Positions 16,108 to 24,933 of a DNA stretch of 64,000 nucleotides are shown piece after piece (within the stretch, counting starts at the first letter, position 1; every line of letters starts with the position of its first letter). The notes beneath the pieces were generated by a model. The model worked only from the letters and a program-made list of their open reading frames with translations, did not search any database and was not told the origin of the DNA. Position numbers and translations under genes: made by a program. Source of the stretch: Sphaerisporangium perillae (GTDB lineage: Bacteria; Actinomycetota; Actinomycetes; Streptosporangiales; Streptosporangiaceae). The stretch lies in assembly GCF_023276435.1 (NCBI RefSeq), contig NZ_JALLPO010000009.1, positions 165,393-229,392 of the forward strand. The letters run 5' to 3'.

Positions 16108-17118
16108 CTATCGGTTCTCCATTCTTGCTGCGTCAGGCATCCCGGAGGCGAGTGCGACGAGACGGGACGCTTTGAGCTCGGTCTCCTGCCACTCGCGCCG
16201 CGGATCGGAGCCCCAGGTGATGCCGGCTCCCGTGCCGAAACGGATGAGATCGTGCTCGATCCAGAAGGTGCGGATGCCCACGGCCAGCGCGGCCTCGCGC
16301 CGGTCGGCGTCGACCCAGCCCACTGCCCCACAGTACGGCCCCCGGGGCTCAGGTTCGAGTTCATTGATGATACGAAGCGCCGAGGACTTCGGCGCGCCGC
16401 TGATCGATCCGGCGGGGAAGGTGGCGGCGAACAGTTCCGGCCAGCCCTGCCCCGCAGCCAGTGTCGCCCGTACGGTCGAGACCAGGTGCACCAGGCCGGG
16501 ATGCTCCTCGACCTCGCACAGGGCGGGAACTGTGACGGAACCCACCTCGGCGACCCTGCCGAGGTCGTTCCGCACCAGGTCCACGATCATCACGTTCTCG
16601 GCGTGGTCCTTGTCGAGCAGGTCATCGGCGGTGAGGCCCGTTCCCTTGATCGGCTTGGACTCGACGACGTTCCCCTCGCGCGAGAGGTACAGCTCCGGCG
16701 AGGCCGACACGATCGACAGGCCGGGCACCATGACGGTGGCGGCGTAGGGCGCCGGGTTGTCCCGCGCCAGCCGTCCCGCCAGCACGAGCGGGTCGGAGCC
16801 GGCGGGCAGCCGCGCCGTGAGGATCCGGCAGAGGTTCGCCTGGTAGACCTCGCCGTGCTCGATCTCGTCGCGGATCCGCCGCACGCCGTCCTCGTACCCC
16901 CGCTGGTCGAGCGAGGTGGTCCACTCCAGCGTCGCGGGCCATGGGCCGGTGGGCTCGGGGAGCGGCGCCGGCCGGACCTCGTCGAAGCGGGCACAGGTGA
17001 CCTTGCCTTCGTAGGTGACCACGACGGCCCACCAGCCGGTCCCGTCGAGGGCGCCGAGATCGGTGGTCACATCCCGCAGCCCGGTGGCCCACCGGCCGCC
17101 GACATGGGCGAAATACAC
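16108..17118 (-). CDS. Chorismate-binding enzyme, probable aminodeoxychorismate synthase component I (PabB)
   Basis: 336 residues from GTG 17118. The chorismate-binding domain is complete: EVYQANLCRILTARLP, ESKPIKGTG, VMIVDLVRNDLGRV, PAGSISGAPKSSAL and RFGTGAGITWGSDP. Anthranilate synthase component I is the alternative, but the downstream ADC-lyase-like gene supports p-aminobenzoate synthesis. No glutamine amidotransferase (PabA) is adjacent. The start is uncertain: the frame is open to 17214, but those residues are Arg/Gly-rich and unlike the family; GGAGAG lies almost against GTG 17118. Confidence 0.82.
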   Translation of the reverse strand: MYFAHVGGRWATGLRDVTTDLGALDGTGWWAVVVTYEGKVTCARFDEVRPAPLPEPTGPWPATLEWTTSLDQRGYEDGVRRIRDEIEHGEVYQANLCRILTARLPAGSDPLVLAGRLARDNPAPYAATVMVPGLSIVSASPELYLSREGNVVESKPIKGTGLTADDLLDKDHAENVMIVDLVRNDLGRVAEVGSVTVPALCEVEEHPGLVHLVSTVRATLAAGQGWPELFAATFPAGSISGAPKSSALRIINELEPEPRGPYCGAVGWVDADRREAALAVGIRTFWIEHDLIRFGTGAGITWGSDPRREWQETELKASRLVALASGMPDAARMENR

Positions 17119-17286
17119 CTCTCCATTGTCTCGCGACCTGGGGGTGCCCTGAATACGTCTCCGCGCGACCGGCACGGCCCCGGCGGGCCGCCGAGCACGT
17201 CCGCCTCGCGACATTCCTCCCCCGAATGGGTGCTATGCCATCTTTGCGCTGGTGACCGGCCCGGCGGATGGCATAGCGTCGCGACA

Positions 17287-18141
17287 GTGATCGCATTTCT
17301 CGGACTGGGGCGCATGGGCGCCCCCATGGCCCGCCGTCTCGTGGACGCCGGGCACGACGTGACGGTGTGGAACCGTACGCCCCGTGCGGTGCCGGGCGCC
17401 GCGACCGCCGCCTCGCCCGCCGAGGCCGTCGCGGACGCCGGCCTGGTCATCACCATGTTGCGCGACCCGGCGGCCGTCGAGGAGGTCCTGGAGGCGGCGG
17501 CGCCACGGCCCGGCTCGCTGGTGGTGGAGATGTCCACCATCGGGCCGGAGGCGGTCTCGCGCCTCCGCTCGCTGCTCCCCGGCGGCGTCGGACTGGTGGA
17601 CGCTCCCGTGCTCGGCAGCGTCCAGCCGGCCGCCCAGGGCACGCTGACGGTGCTGGCCGGCGGGTCGGACGCCGACCTCGCGCGCTGCCGTGACGTCCTG
17701 GCCGTCTTCGGCACCGTCCGCGAGGCGGGCCCGCTCGGGGCCGGCGCGGCGCTGAAGCTGGCGGTGATGAGCACGCTGGTCCCCGCCCAGGTGCTGATCG
17801 CCGAGGCGCTGGCCTACGCGGCCGCCCGCGGCGTCGACCGCGTCGCGCTGCTGGAGGTGCTGTCCGCGACGCCGCTCGCACCGCTGGCGGAGCGCCTGCG
17901 GCCCGCCGCCCTGGACGGGCCCGCCGAGACCCGCTACGCCCTCGGCCTGGCCGCCAAGGACCTGACCCTGGCCGCCCACGAGACGCAGACCATCGCGGCC
18001 GCGGCACGCGAGCGCCTCGACGAGGCCGCGCGGGCAGGCCTCGGTGACAGCGACCTCACGGCCATCCTCACCTCCCCCACGCTGCGCGCCACGACCCGCC
18101 AGGGGGATCTGGGAGCGCGCGACGGCGAACCGGCGGAGTGA
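17287..18141 (+). CDS. NAD(P)-dependent oxidoreductase of the 3-hydroxyisobutyrate dehydrogenase family
   Basis: 284 residues from GTG 17287. N-terminal Rossmann fold FLGLGRMGAPMARRL with NRT after strand 2 (suggesting NADP), then VEMSTIGPEAV, the substrate loop DAPVLGSVQPAAQGTLTVLAGG and the catalytic-lysine helix GAALKLAVMSTLV. The later LAAKDLTLA motif is also present. Acts on beta-hydroxyacids or imines (glyoxylate/succinic-semialdehyde reductase or imine-reductase-like members are hard to separate by eye). Divergent from pabB. Confidence 0.85.
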   Translation: MIAFLGLGRMGAPMARRLVDAGHDVTVWNRTPRAVPGAATAASPAEAVADAGLVITMLRDPAAVEEVLEAAAPRPGSLVVEMSTIGPEAVSRLRSLLPGGVGLVDAPVLGSVQPAAQGTLTVLAGGSDADLARCRDVLAVFGTVREAGPLGAGAALKLAVMSTLVPAQVLIAEALAYAAARGVDRVALLEVLSATPLAPLAERLRPAALDGPAETRYALGLAAKDLTLAAHETQTIAAAARERLDEAARAGLGDSDLTAILTSPTLRATTRQGDLGARDGEPAE

Positions 18142-18148
18142 GCGCGGC

Positions 18149-19696
18149 TCAGGCGAGCGGGCCGGTGACCGACTCGGCGGCGGTGAGCAGCGTGCCGTCG
18201 CCGACCAGCCGCACGACCGACTCGACCTCCGGGGCGAGGAACCGGTCCGGCCCCGGCCCCGGCACCTCCTGGCGCAGGGCGGCGACCACGGCGCCGGTCG
18301 CGGGGGCGGCCCGCAGCGGCCGGCGCAGGTCGATCGCCCGCGCGGCGGTCAGGATCTCGATGGCCAGCACGCGCGTGAGCCCGTCGATCGAGCGCCGCAG
18401 CTTGCGGGCGGCCGACCAGCCCATGGAGACGTGGTCCTCCTGCATCGCCGAGCTCGGGATCGAGTCGACGCTCGCCGGGACGGCGAGGCGCTTCAGCTCC
18501 GACACGATCGCCGCCTGGGTGTACTGGGCGATCATGTGCCCGGAGTCGACGCCCGGGTCGTCGGCGAGGAAGGCGGGCAGGCCATGGCTGCGCGCGACGT
18601 CCAGCATCCGGTCGGTACGCCGCTCGGCCATCGAGGCGACGTCGGCCACGGCGATGGCGAGGAAGTCCAGCACGTAGCCCACCGGGGCGCCGTGGAAGTT
18701 GCCGTTGGACTCGACCCGGCCGTCGTCGAGCACCACGGGATTGTCGACGGCGGAGGCCAGCTCCCGGCCCGCCACCGTGGCGGCGTGCGCGGCGGTGTCC
18801 CGGGCCGCGCCGGCGACCTGGGGCGCGCAGCGCAGCGAGTAGGCGTCCTGCACGCGGGTGCACGAGTCGTCCCGGTGCGAGGCCATGATCCCCGAGTCGC
18901 GCAGGAGCGCCCGCAGGTTGGCGGCGGAGGCGGCCTGGCCGGGATGGGGGCGCAGGGCCTGCAACTCGGGCGCGAACACTCGATCGGTGCCGAGCAACGC
19001 CTCCACGCTCATCGCCGCGCTGAGGTCGGCGGTCTTGAGCAGCCGCGCCAGATCGTCCAGGGCGAGCACCAGCATGCCGAGCATGCCGTCGGTCCCGTTG
19101 ATCAGGGCGAGGCCCTCCTTGGCGGCCAGCTCGACCGGCTCGAGACCGGCGCGCTTCAGCGCCTCGGCGGCGCTGGCGGGCTCGCCGGCGCGGTCGCGTA
19201 CCGGCCCCTCCCCCATCAGGGCGAGGGCGACGTGGGACAGCGGGGCCAGGTCGCCGGAGCAGCCGAGGCTCCCGTACTCGTGCACGACCGGGGTGATCCC
19301 CGTGCTGAGCAGCCCCGCAAGGGCCCGCGCGGTGGACGGCCGGACCCCGGTGTGCCCGGTGGCGAGGGTGTGCAGGCGAAGCAGCATCATGGCCCGGACG
19401 ACCTCGGTCTCCACCTCCGGACCCGACCCGGCGGCGTGCGAGCGGACCAGGGAACGCTGCAGCTGCGCGCGCAGCTGCGGGTCGATGTGCCGGGTGGCGA
19501 GCGCGCCGAATCCGGTCGAGACACCGTAGGCGGGAGTGGGGCTCTCGGCGAGCTCCTCGACGCGCGCCCGGGCCCTGGCCATGGCCGCGACCGCCTCGTC
19601 GGTGAGGCGCACGGCGGCGCCGTGCCGGGCGACCCTGATGACGTCGGCGAAACTCAGCGGCTCCGGACCGATCTCCACGACCTCGCTGTCGCGCAT
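18149..19696 (-). CDS. hutH: Histidine ammonia-lyase (aromatic amino acid lyase)
   Basis: 515 residues, normal HAL length. YGVSTGFGALATRHI near the N-terminus, then SLVRSHAAGSG as in histidine lyases. The MIO prosthetic group would form from C146-S-G in GSLGCSGDLAPLSH; the first residue is Cys rather than the commoner Ala. SMQEDHVSMGWSA is the C-terminal active-site block. It deaminates L-histidine to urocanate. No hutU, hutI or hutG neighbours are present, so a role outside complete histidine catabolism is possible. Convergent with the oxidoreductase gene (7 bp gap). Confidence 0.85.
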   Translation of the reverse strand: MRDSEVVEIGPEPLSFADVIRVARHGAAVRLTDEAVAAMARARARVEELAESPTPAYGVSTGFGALATRHIDPQLRAQLQRSLVRSHAAGSGPEVETEVVRAMMLLRLHTLATGHTGVRPSTARALAGLLSTGITPVVHEYGSLGCSGDLAPLSHVALALMGEGPVRDRAGEPASAAEALKRAGLEPVELAAKEGLALINGTDGMLGMLVLALDDLARLLKTADLSAAMSVEALLGTDRVFAPELQALRPHPGQAASAANLRALLRDSGIMASHRDDSCTRVQDAYSLRCAPQVAGAARDTAAHAATVAGRELASAVDNPVVLDDGRVESNGNFHGAPVGYVLDFLAIAVADVASMAERRTDRMLDVARSHGLPAFLADDPGVDSGHMIAQYTQAAIVSELKRLAVPASVDSIPSSAMQEDHVSMGWSAARKLRRSIDGLTRVLAIEILTAARAIDLRRPLRAAPATGAVVAALRQEVPGPGPDRFLAPEVESVVRLVGDGTLLTAAESVTGPLA

Positions 19697-19753
19697 GGTG
19701 TCACTCTCTCGCTTAGGTAACTGGCATATCGCATGTTAGCCCCTTACAGCCCC

Positions 19754-20446
19754 TTAATAGGAGAACATCGCGGCCAGGCCCTTTCGTCCCAGGTCCGTCA
19801 CCTCCAGCACCCGCCTCGCCGATCCCCGCCGGTACCAGTCGCGCTCCAGCAGCGACCTGGTGACCGCCGCGCCGAGGGCGCCCGCCAGGTGCGGCCGGCG
19901 CTCGGTCCAGTCGAGGCACGCGGGCGCGAACCTGCGCCGGGAGGCCCGCGCCGCGGCGACGTCGACGCCCAGCTCCGCCAGGGCCGCCTCGCCCGCCGCG
20001 GTCAGCTCGAAGGCGTCCTGCCCGACCAGGTGCCCGGCCTCGACCAGGTGGGTCAGCAGCTCGACTCCGGCCCGTCCGGCCAGGTGGTCGTAACAGGTGC
20101 GCGCCTCCTCCAGCAGCCGGGCCTGCCGGGACTGGCGCAGCGAGCGTACGGCCGGGCGCGGGCTGACCCGGGCCAGCACCTCCAGCACCTCGGCCACCTC
20201 TGGGCCGGACAGCCGGTAGTAGCGATGGCGGCCCTGCGTGGCCACGGTCACCAGCCCGCCGGCCAGCAACCTGGCCAGGTGGGAGCTCGCCGTGGCCGGG
20301 CTCACCCCCGCGAGCCGGGCGAGCTCCCCGGCCGCGAGCGCGCGGCCGTCCAGCAGCGCGGTGAGGACGGCGGCCCGGGTCGGGTCGGCGATCAGTGCGG
20401 CGACCTTGGCGATATCGGCGTCGTTGGCGACGTGCTCGGCGACCAT
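19754..20446 (-). CDS. ArsR/SmtB-type winged-helix regulator
   Basis: 230 residues from ATG 20446. The winged helix spans about residues 10-90 (KVAALIADPTRAAVLTALLDG, then GELARLAGVSPATASSHLARLLAGGLV and the wing RHRYYRLSG). The C-terminal half (VGQDAFELTAAGEAAL ... CLDWTERRPHLAGALG) is a ligand-domain extension common in actinobacteria. No metal-binding CxC pattern appears at the usual helix, so it probably senses a non-metal signal. The start region is covered by nested palindromes, suggesting autoregulation together with the divergent small gene. Confidence 0.87.
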   Translation of the reverse strand: MVAEHVANDADIAKVAALIADPTRAAVLTALLDGRALAAGELARLAGVSPATASSHLARLLAGGLVTVATQGRHRYYRLSGPEVAEVLEVLARVSPRPAVRSLRQSRQARLLEEARTCYDHLAGRAGVELLTHLVEAGHLVGQDAFELTAAGEAALAELGVDVAAARASRRRFAPACLDWTERRPHLAGALGAAVTRSLLERDWYRRGSARRVLEVTDLGRKGLAAMFSY

Positions 20447-20491
20447 GCTTCGACGGTAGCCCAACCATGGTTGCACCAGGATCGAAGCATG
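20444..20491. promoter_or_regulatory. Nested palindromes between the ArsR-type gene and the divergent fragment
   Basis: CATGCTTCGA (20444-20453) is repeated inverted as TCGAAGCATG (20482-20491), and midway lies the perfect 12-bp palindrome CAACCATGGTTG (20462-20473). Each outer arm contains the start codon of one divergent gene, so the whole 48-bp spacer is symmetric. A regulator bound here would act on both genes. Confidence 0.6.
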
Positions 20492-20695
20492 GACGGACAC
20501 CCGGCCCGTTCGCGCTGGAGGCGGCTCGGCCGCTGCTACCTGCACCGGTACGCGGCCGCCGGCACAGGCGCCTGTGATCTCCCCCGCGACCCCGGCTGGA
20601 CGCTGCGGCGCATCGCCGAACATGTGGCGGGGATCACCTGGTACGCCGAGCGGGTCGGCGGGCTTCGGTTTGGGGAGTTGGCCGGAATTCGCTAG
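20489..20695 (+). pseudogene. Short DinB-like fragment
   Basis: 68 residues. TLRRIAEHVAGITWYAERVG is like the N-terminal helix of DinB/YfiT-type metalloenzymes, in which the His binds metal. Such proteins are 150-200 residues, so this one is truncated soon after the first helix. It may be a remnant cut by events near the following tRNA cluster, or a genuine small protein; I favour the first. Confidence 0.4.
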
Positions 20696-20734
20696 AGTTC
20701 TCTGCGTGAGGCCGGGTGTTCACCGGCCGATCAC

Positions 20735-20807
20735 GCGGACGTGGCTCAGCTGGTAGAGCATCACCTTGCCAAGGTGAGGGTCGCGGGTTCGAATCCCGTC
20801 GTCCGCT
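20735..20807 (+). tRNA. tRNA-Gly (anticodon GCC)
   Basis: 73 nt cloverleaf: acceptor GCGGACG/CGTCCGC, anticodon stem TCACC/GGTGA with loop TTGCCAA, T arm GCGGGTTCGAATCCCGT. No encoded CCA. First of three clustered tRNA genes. Confidence 0.95.
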
Positions 20808-20839
20808 CGGAGAGGCCTTGCCGCGACGAGGCCTCGCCC

Positions 20840-20910
20840 GGTGGAGTGGCCGAGAGGCGAGGCAGCGGCCTGCAAAGCCGCGTACACGGGTTCAAATCCC
20901 GTCTCCACCT
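20840..20910 (+). tRNA. tRNA-Cys (anticodon GCA)
   Basis: 71 nt cloverleaf: acceptor GGTGGAG/CTCCACC, anticodon stem GCGGC/GCCGC with loop CTGCAAA, T arm ACGGGTTCAAATCCCGT. No encoded CCA. Confidence 0.95.
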
Positions 20911-20927
20911 CTGTTCCACCGCAACGC

Positions 20928-21002
20928 GGGCGATTAGCTCAGTGGGAGAGCGCTACCTTGACACGGTAGAGGCCACTGGTTCAATCCCAGTATCGCCCAC
21001 CA
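20928..21002 (+). tRNA. tRNA-Val (anticodon GAC), CCA encoded
   Basis: Acceptor GGGCGAT/ATCGCCC, anticodon stem CTACC/GGTAG with loop TTGACAC, T arm CTGGTTCAATCCCAG, then discriminator A and an encoded CCA (21000-21002). Differs from the Val(CAC) gene at 11758 mainly in the anticodon arm. Confidence 0.95.
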
Positions 21003-21004
21003 CA

Positions 21005-21040
21005 GAATCCCCAGGTCAGACGCCTGGGGATTCTTCGTTT
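21005..21040 (+). terminator. Terminator after the tRNA cluster
   Basis: GAATCCCCAGG-TCAGACG-CCTGGGGATTC is a perfect 11-bp stem followed by TTCGTTT, placed three bases after the last tRNA. Confidence 0.85.
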
Positions 21041-21174
21041 CCCGATCGACCCCGCCCCGCTCCTCCCCAGGTCATCGACCGCGACGCGTCTTCCGCGCCC
21101 TCGACGGCCGGCCCCTCACCGTCGAGCCGGACGACGGCGAGAGACCTGGATCACCGAGAAGGCGGCGGACGGCC

Positions 21175-22062
21175 TCAAGCGGCGGGGCCGCCGCAGTCGT
21201 CGAGTCCGGCGCACGCCACGAAGTGGCCCTCGTCGGCCGCAAGGAGCCTGCCGGTCGCGCCCTTCTGGTGGTAGAGGCAGCCGTCGGCCGGGGCCGCCTC
21301 CTCCCACGGCGAGCCCAGCCGGGGTACCGCTGACAGCAGTTGCCGGGTGTACGGGTGCAGCGGGTCGCCGAAGACCTTCTCGGTCAGTCCCATCTCGACC
21401 ACCGTCCCGTGGCGCAGCACGACCGTGCGCTCGGCGAGGTAGTTGCCCAGCGACAGGTCGTGGGTGATGTACAGGACGCCGAGCCCCCGGGCCTTGAGGT
21501 CGGCGAGCAGGTTCAGCACGTCGATGCGGGTGGAGGCGTCGAGCATGCTGGTGATCTCGTCGGCGACCAGCAGCTTGATCTCCAGCAGCAGTGCCCGCGC
21601 GATGAGCAGGCGCTGGAGCTGGCCACCGCTGAGCTGGTGCGGGAACTTGTCGAGCACCTGACCCGGATTGAGGCGGACCGCCGCCAGTGCCTCCTCGACG
21701 CGATCGTCCCAGTCCGGCACCGAAGGGAAGTACTGCTCCTTGATCATCCGAAGCACGCGGTCGGCCTTGAACACCGGGTTGTAGGAGCTGAACGGGTCCT
21801 GGAAGACCCCCTGGACGCTGCGGTAGTAGGCCTTGCCGGGCTTCACCGGGGCGCCGTCGAGGGTGATCGACCCCGAGGTGAGGGAGGTGAGGCCGAGGAT
21901 CATCCTGCCGATCGTGGTCTTGCCGCTGCCGCTCTCCCCGATGAGGGAGACGACCTCGCCGGTGCCGACGTCGAAGCTCACGCCATCGACGGCGGTCATG
22001 GTCTTGCCGCCGAAGGCTCCCACCTTGTAGACCTTCGTGACGTCATGAAGTTCGAGCATCAT
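21175..22062 (-). CDS. ABC transporter ATP-binding protein (OppF/DppF type)
   Basis: 295 residues from ATG 22062. Walker A GESGSGKT, Q-loop VFQDPFSSYNP, signature LSGGQLQRL, Walker B LLVADEITS and the switch His in YITHDLSL. The C-terminal oligopeptide-transporter tail is present (HPYTRQLLSAVP ... CLYH) with extra cysteines. Last gene of the five-gene importer; its start overlaps the stop of the preceding ATPase (ATGA). Powers uptake of the ligand brought by the family-5 binding protein. Confidence 0.92.
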   Translation of the reverse strand: MMLELHDVTKVYKVGAFGGKTMTAVDGVSFDVGTGEVVSLIGESGSGKTTIGRMILGLTSLTSGSITLDGAPVKPGKAYYRSVQGVFQDPFSSYNPVFKADRVLRMIKEQYFPSVPDWDDRVEEALAAVRLNPGQVLDKFPHQLSGGQLQRLLIARALLLEIKLLVADEITSMLDASTRIDVLNLLADLKARGLGVLYITHDLSLGNYLAERTVVLRHGTVVEMGLTEKVFGDPLHPYTRQLLSAVPRLGSPWEEAAPADGCLYHQKGATGRLLAADEGHFVACAGLDDCGGPAA

Positions 22063-23003
22063 GCCTTCCAGCAGGCGACGAAGTGATCGGGCTCGACCTC
22101 GACCGCCGGTGGCTCCTCCTCGGCGCACTTGGCGAACGCGAGGGGGCAGCGGTCCCTGAACCGGCAGCCCGAGGGCGGGTCGAGCAACGAGGGCGGGCTG
22201 CCCGGGATGCCGGAGAGCCTCTTGTCGGCGTACCGCACGCCGACTTCCGGTAGCGAGTTGATCAGCAGCTGGGCGTACGGGTGCCGTGGCGCGCTGACGA
22301 TCGTGTGCGCCGGGGCCTTCTCGGCCAGCTTCCCGGCGTACATCACCATGATCGTGTCGGCTATCTGATAGGTCAGCGAGATGTCGTGCGTGATGAAGAT
22401 CATGCTCTTCACGAAGCCCGCGTCGCGGAACCCGACCAGCGCCTTGGCCACCGCCTTCTGCGTGGACACGTCCAGCGCCGAGGTGATCTCGTCGGCGATG
22501 AGCAGCGACGGGTTGAGCAACGTGGAGATCACCATCACCATGCGCTGCTTCATGCCGCCGGACAACTCGATCGGGTACCGGTCGAGCACCTCGCGGGGCA
22601 GCGAGACCTGGTCGAGGCGCGCGTGCAACTCGTCGCGGTCCAGTTTCACCCCCCGCGACCTGACCAGCTCGCCGACCATCTTCCCGATCTTCCGGGTCGG
22701 GTTCATGGCGCTCATGGAGTACTGCGGGATCAGCGAGACCTTGTGGAACCGGTAGGGGTTCATACGGGCGTCATCCCCGATCGGGAGCGTCTCGCCGTCG
22801 AGTTCGACGGTGCCGCCGATGTGCTTCATCCGGCCGTCCATGCGGATGAGGCCCTTGCCGAGGGTGGTCTTGCCGCAGCCGGACTCCCCCGCCAGGCCGA
22901 GGATCTCGTTGTCCGCGACCGAGAACGAGATCCCGTCGAGCGCCTTCACCTCACCCTTCAAGGTCCGGTAGTACACCTTGAGGTCGGTGACCGTGAGACT
23001 CAT
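22059..23003 (-). CDS. ABC transporter ATP-binding protein (OppD/DppD type)
   Basis: 314 residues from ATG 23003. Walker A GESGCGKTT, Q-loop LIPQYSMSAMNP, signature LSGGMKQRM, Walker B LLIADEITSALD, switch His FITHDISL. The C-terminus has HPYAQLLINSLP and the cysteine-rich end GCRFRDRCPLAFAKCAEEEP that in OppD/DppD proteins can bind an Fe-S cluster. Overlaps both neighbours by ATGA. Partner of the following OppF-type ATPase. Confidence 0.92.
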   Translation of the reverse strand: MSLTVTDLKVYYRTLKGEVKALDGISFSVADNEILGLAGESGCGKTTLGKGLIRMDGRMKHIGGTVELDGETLPIGDDARMNPYRFHKVSLIPQYSMSAMNPTRKIGKMVGELVRSRGVKLDRDELHARLDQVSLPREVLDRYPIELSGGMKQRMVMVISTLLNPSLLIADEITSALDVSTQKAVAKALVGFRDAGFVKSMIFITHDISLTYQIADTIMVMYAGKLAEKAPAHTIVSAPRHPYAQLLINSLPEVGVRYADKRLSGIPGSPPSLLDPPSGCRFRDRCPLAFAKCAEEEPPAVEVEPDHFVACWKA

Positions 23004-23884
23004 GTCTCCCTCAGTTTCGGGTTGAAGACCTCGTCGAGGCCGACGTTCGCGACGTACAGGGCACCGACCACCGCGGTGATCCCGGCGCCCGGCGGGATGA
23101 ACCACCACCACAGCCCGAGATGCAGCGCGCTCCACTGGTGCGCGTTCTGCAGCATCAGCCCGAGCGACACACCCTCGGTCGGGCCGAGCCCGATGAAGTC
23201 GAGTGAGGAGGCGATCAGGATCGATCCGCCGAACAGCAGGATGAAGGTCATGAACAGGTAGGAGCTCATGTTCGGCGCGATCTCCCGCAGGATGATCTTC
23301 CTGCTGGGCATGCCGCTCAGCCTGGCGAGGTCCACGAAGTCCCGCGTGCGCAGCGAGAAGGTCTGAGCCCTGATGGCCCGCGCCGCCCACGGCCAGGAGG
23401 TCAGGCCGATGAACAGGGCCTGCACGCCGACGCTGCGGATGCCGAGGTAGGCGTTGATGATCAGCAGCACGGCGAGGGTGGGGATGACCAGGATGATGTT
23501 GGTGAGCATGTTCAGCACCTCGTCCACCATGCCGCCCCGGTAGCCCGCGATGAAGCCCACCGCCATGCCGATGACCGCGGCTATCCCTCCGCCGAGGGCG
23601 CCCACCTCGAAGGTGGTGCGCAGCCCGTACACGAACTGGACGAAGATGTCCTGGCCGAAGGTGTTGGTGCCGAACCAGTATTCGGACGAGGGCGACTGCA
23701 TGGGCAGGCCGACGTAGTCGTTCGCGGCCCGGCCGAGCAGGACCGGGCCGATCACCGCGGTGCCGAGCAGGATGAGGATGACGCCGAGCCCGACGAGCAG
23801 CTTGCCGTTGCGCAGCGCGAAGTAGAGTGCCTCGCGCCGGACGGCCGTCGGCGTCTGCGGCAGCGCCGTGTCGATGGTGGTCAT
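23000..23884 (-). CDS. ABC transporter permease (DppC/OppC type)
   Basis: 294 residues with six predicted membrane helices; the first lies near residues 28-52. The periplasmic segment SPSSEYWFGTNTFGQDIFVQF is typical of OppC/DppC N-termini and the EAA-like loop reads DLARLSGMPSRKIILREIAPN. It forms the membrane channel with the DppB-type permease. Start ATG 23884 overlaps the stop of the upstream permease gene. Confidence 0.92.
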   Translation of the reverse strand: MTTIDTALPQTPTAVRREALYFALRNGKLLVGLGVILILLGTAVIGPVLLGRAANDYVGLPMQSPSSEYWFGTNTFGQDIFVQFVYGLRTTFEVGALGGGIAAVIGMAVGFIAGYRGGMVDEVLNMLTNIILVIPTLAVLLIINAYLGIRSVGVQALFIGLTSWPWAARAIRAQTFSLRTRDFVDLARLSGMPSRKIILREIAPNMSSYLFMTFILLFGGSILIASSLDFIGLGPTEGVSLGLMLQNAHQWSALHLGLWWWFIPPGAGITAVVGALYVANVGLDEVFNPKLRET

Positions 23885-24876
23885 GCGGCGGCACCGGCCA
23901 TTCCCGCCCTGGTGCGCGGATCGACCACGACATAGACGACGTCGATGATGAAGTTCGCGATCAGCACGCCGAGGACGATGAAGAGGAACGTCCCCTGCAG
24001 CAGGAAGAGGTCCTGGTTCTGGATCGCCTTGAGGATGAGGCTGCCCAGCCCCGGGTAGGAGAAGACGATCTCGGTCACGAGGGCGCCCGCGACCAGAACG
24101 CCCAGCTGCAGCGCCAGACCGGTGATCTGCGGGAGGACCGCGTTGCGGAACGCGTACCTGCGGATGAGCCGCTGCGGCGCTCCCAGCGCGGCCAGGTAGT
24201 TGGAATAGTCCGATTCAAGCTCATAAATGATCATATTTCGCATGCCGATCGCCCAGCCACCGAGCGCGACCAGGAACAGGGAGGCGAACGGCAGCGTCCA
24301 GTGCAGCGCCAGGTCCCCGAGGAACTCCCACGACCAGTTCGGCCGCATGGCGAAGCTGTAGCCGCCGGCCACCGGGAAGATGCCCGCCACGACGCCCAGC
24401 CCCCAGGCCAGGATCACCGCGAGCCACATGTACGGCATGGCCGTCAGCACGTAGCCGATCGGCAGCACCGAGTTGTCCAGCAGCTTGCGCCGGGCCGCGT
24501 ACGCGCCGAGCCGGTTGCCTACCACCCAGCTCAACAGCACGGCCGGGATCATCAACGCCAGGGTGTACGGCACCGCGCCGAGGATGACGGTGGACACGGG
24601 GGTCGGGAACACCCAGACGCTGATCCCGAAGTCGCCGTGCAGCAGCGCGGCCCAGAAGTTGAGGTACTGCTTCCAGATGGGCAGGTCGAAGCCGAACAGG
24701 TTCGTGTAGTAGGCCCGCATGGCCTCCACGGCCTCCGGCTGCGTCACCCGCGCCCGGGCCAGCATGCCGGCCACGGGATCGCCGGGCATGAACCGGGGGA
24801 TCATCCAGTTGATCGTGACGGCCATGAAGAACGTCAGGCCGTAGATGAGCAGCTTCCTGCCGAAGTATTGGCGCAC
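23881..24876 (-). CDS. ABC transporter permease (DppB/OppB type)
   Basis: 331 residues with an N-terminal helix (LIYGLTFFMAVTINWMIPRF), the typical PGDPVAGML segment, and five further helices. The EAA loop reads NYLAALGAPQRLIRRYAFRNA. The initial MRQYFGRKLLIY fits the family start. It is 57 bp from the binding-protein stop, with a strong hairpin in between. Channel subunit of the importer. Confidence 0.92.
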   Translation of the reverse strand: MRQYFGRKLLIYGLTFFMAVTINWMIPRFMPGDPVAGMLARARVTQPEAVEAMRAYYTNLFGFDLPIWKQYLNFWAALLHGDFGISVWVFPTPVSTVILGAVPYTLALMIPAVLLSWVVGNRLGAYAARRKLLDNSVLPIGYVLTAMPYMWLAVILAWGLGVVAGIFPVAGGYSFAMRPNWSWEFLGDLALHWTLPFASLFLVALGGWAIGMRNMIIYELESDYSNYLAALGAPQRLIRRYAFRNAVLPQITGLALQLGVLVAGALVTEIVFSYPGLGSLILKAIQNQDLFLLQGTFLFIVLGVLIANFIIDVVYVVVDPRTRAGMAGAAA

Positions 24877-24892
24877 GAATCATCTCCAGAAA

Positions 24893-24920
24893 GCCCCCTC
24901 CCGGTGACCCGGGAGGGGGC
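24893..24920 (-). terminator. Intercistronic hairpin between binding-protein and permease genes
   Basis: GCCCCCTCCCGG-TGA-CCCGGGAGGGGGC forms a 12-bp very GC-rich stem with no T run, between the binding-protein stop and the permease start. In such operons this kind of hairpin stabilises the upstream message and lowers transcription downstream, giving an excess of binding protein. Confidence 0.7.
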
Positions 24921-24933
24921 GGATGGCGTCCGG

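Noticed and set aside
18149..18863. Second coding frame overlapping the 3' half of hutH
   Set aside because: The frame gives Arg/Gly/Ala-rich sequence without motifs, while hutH is complete and well conserved.
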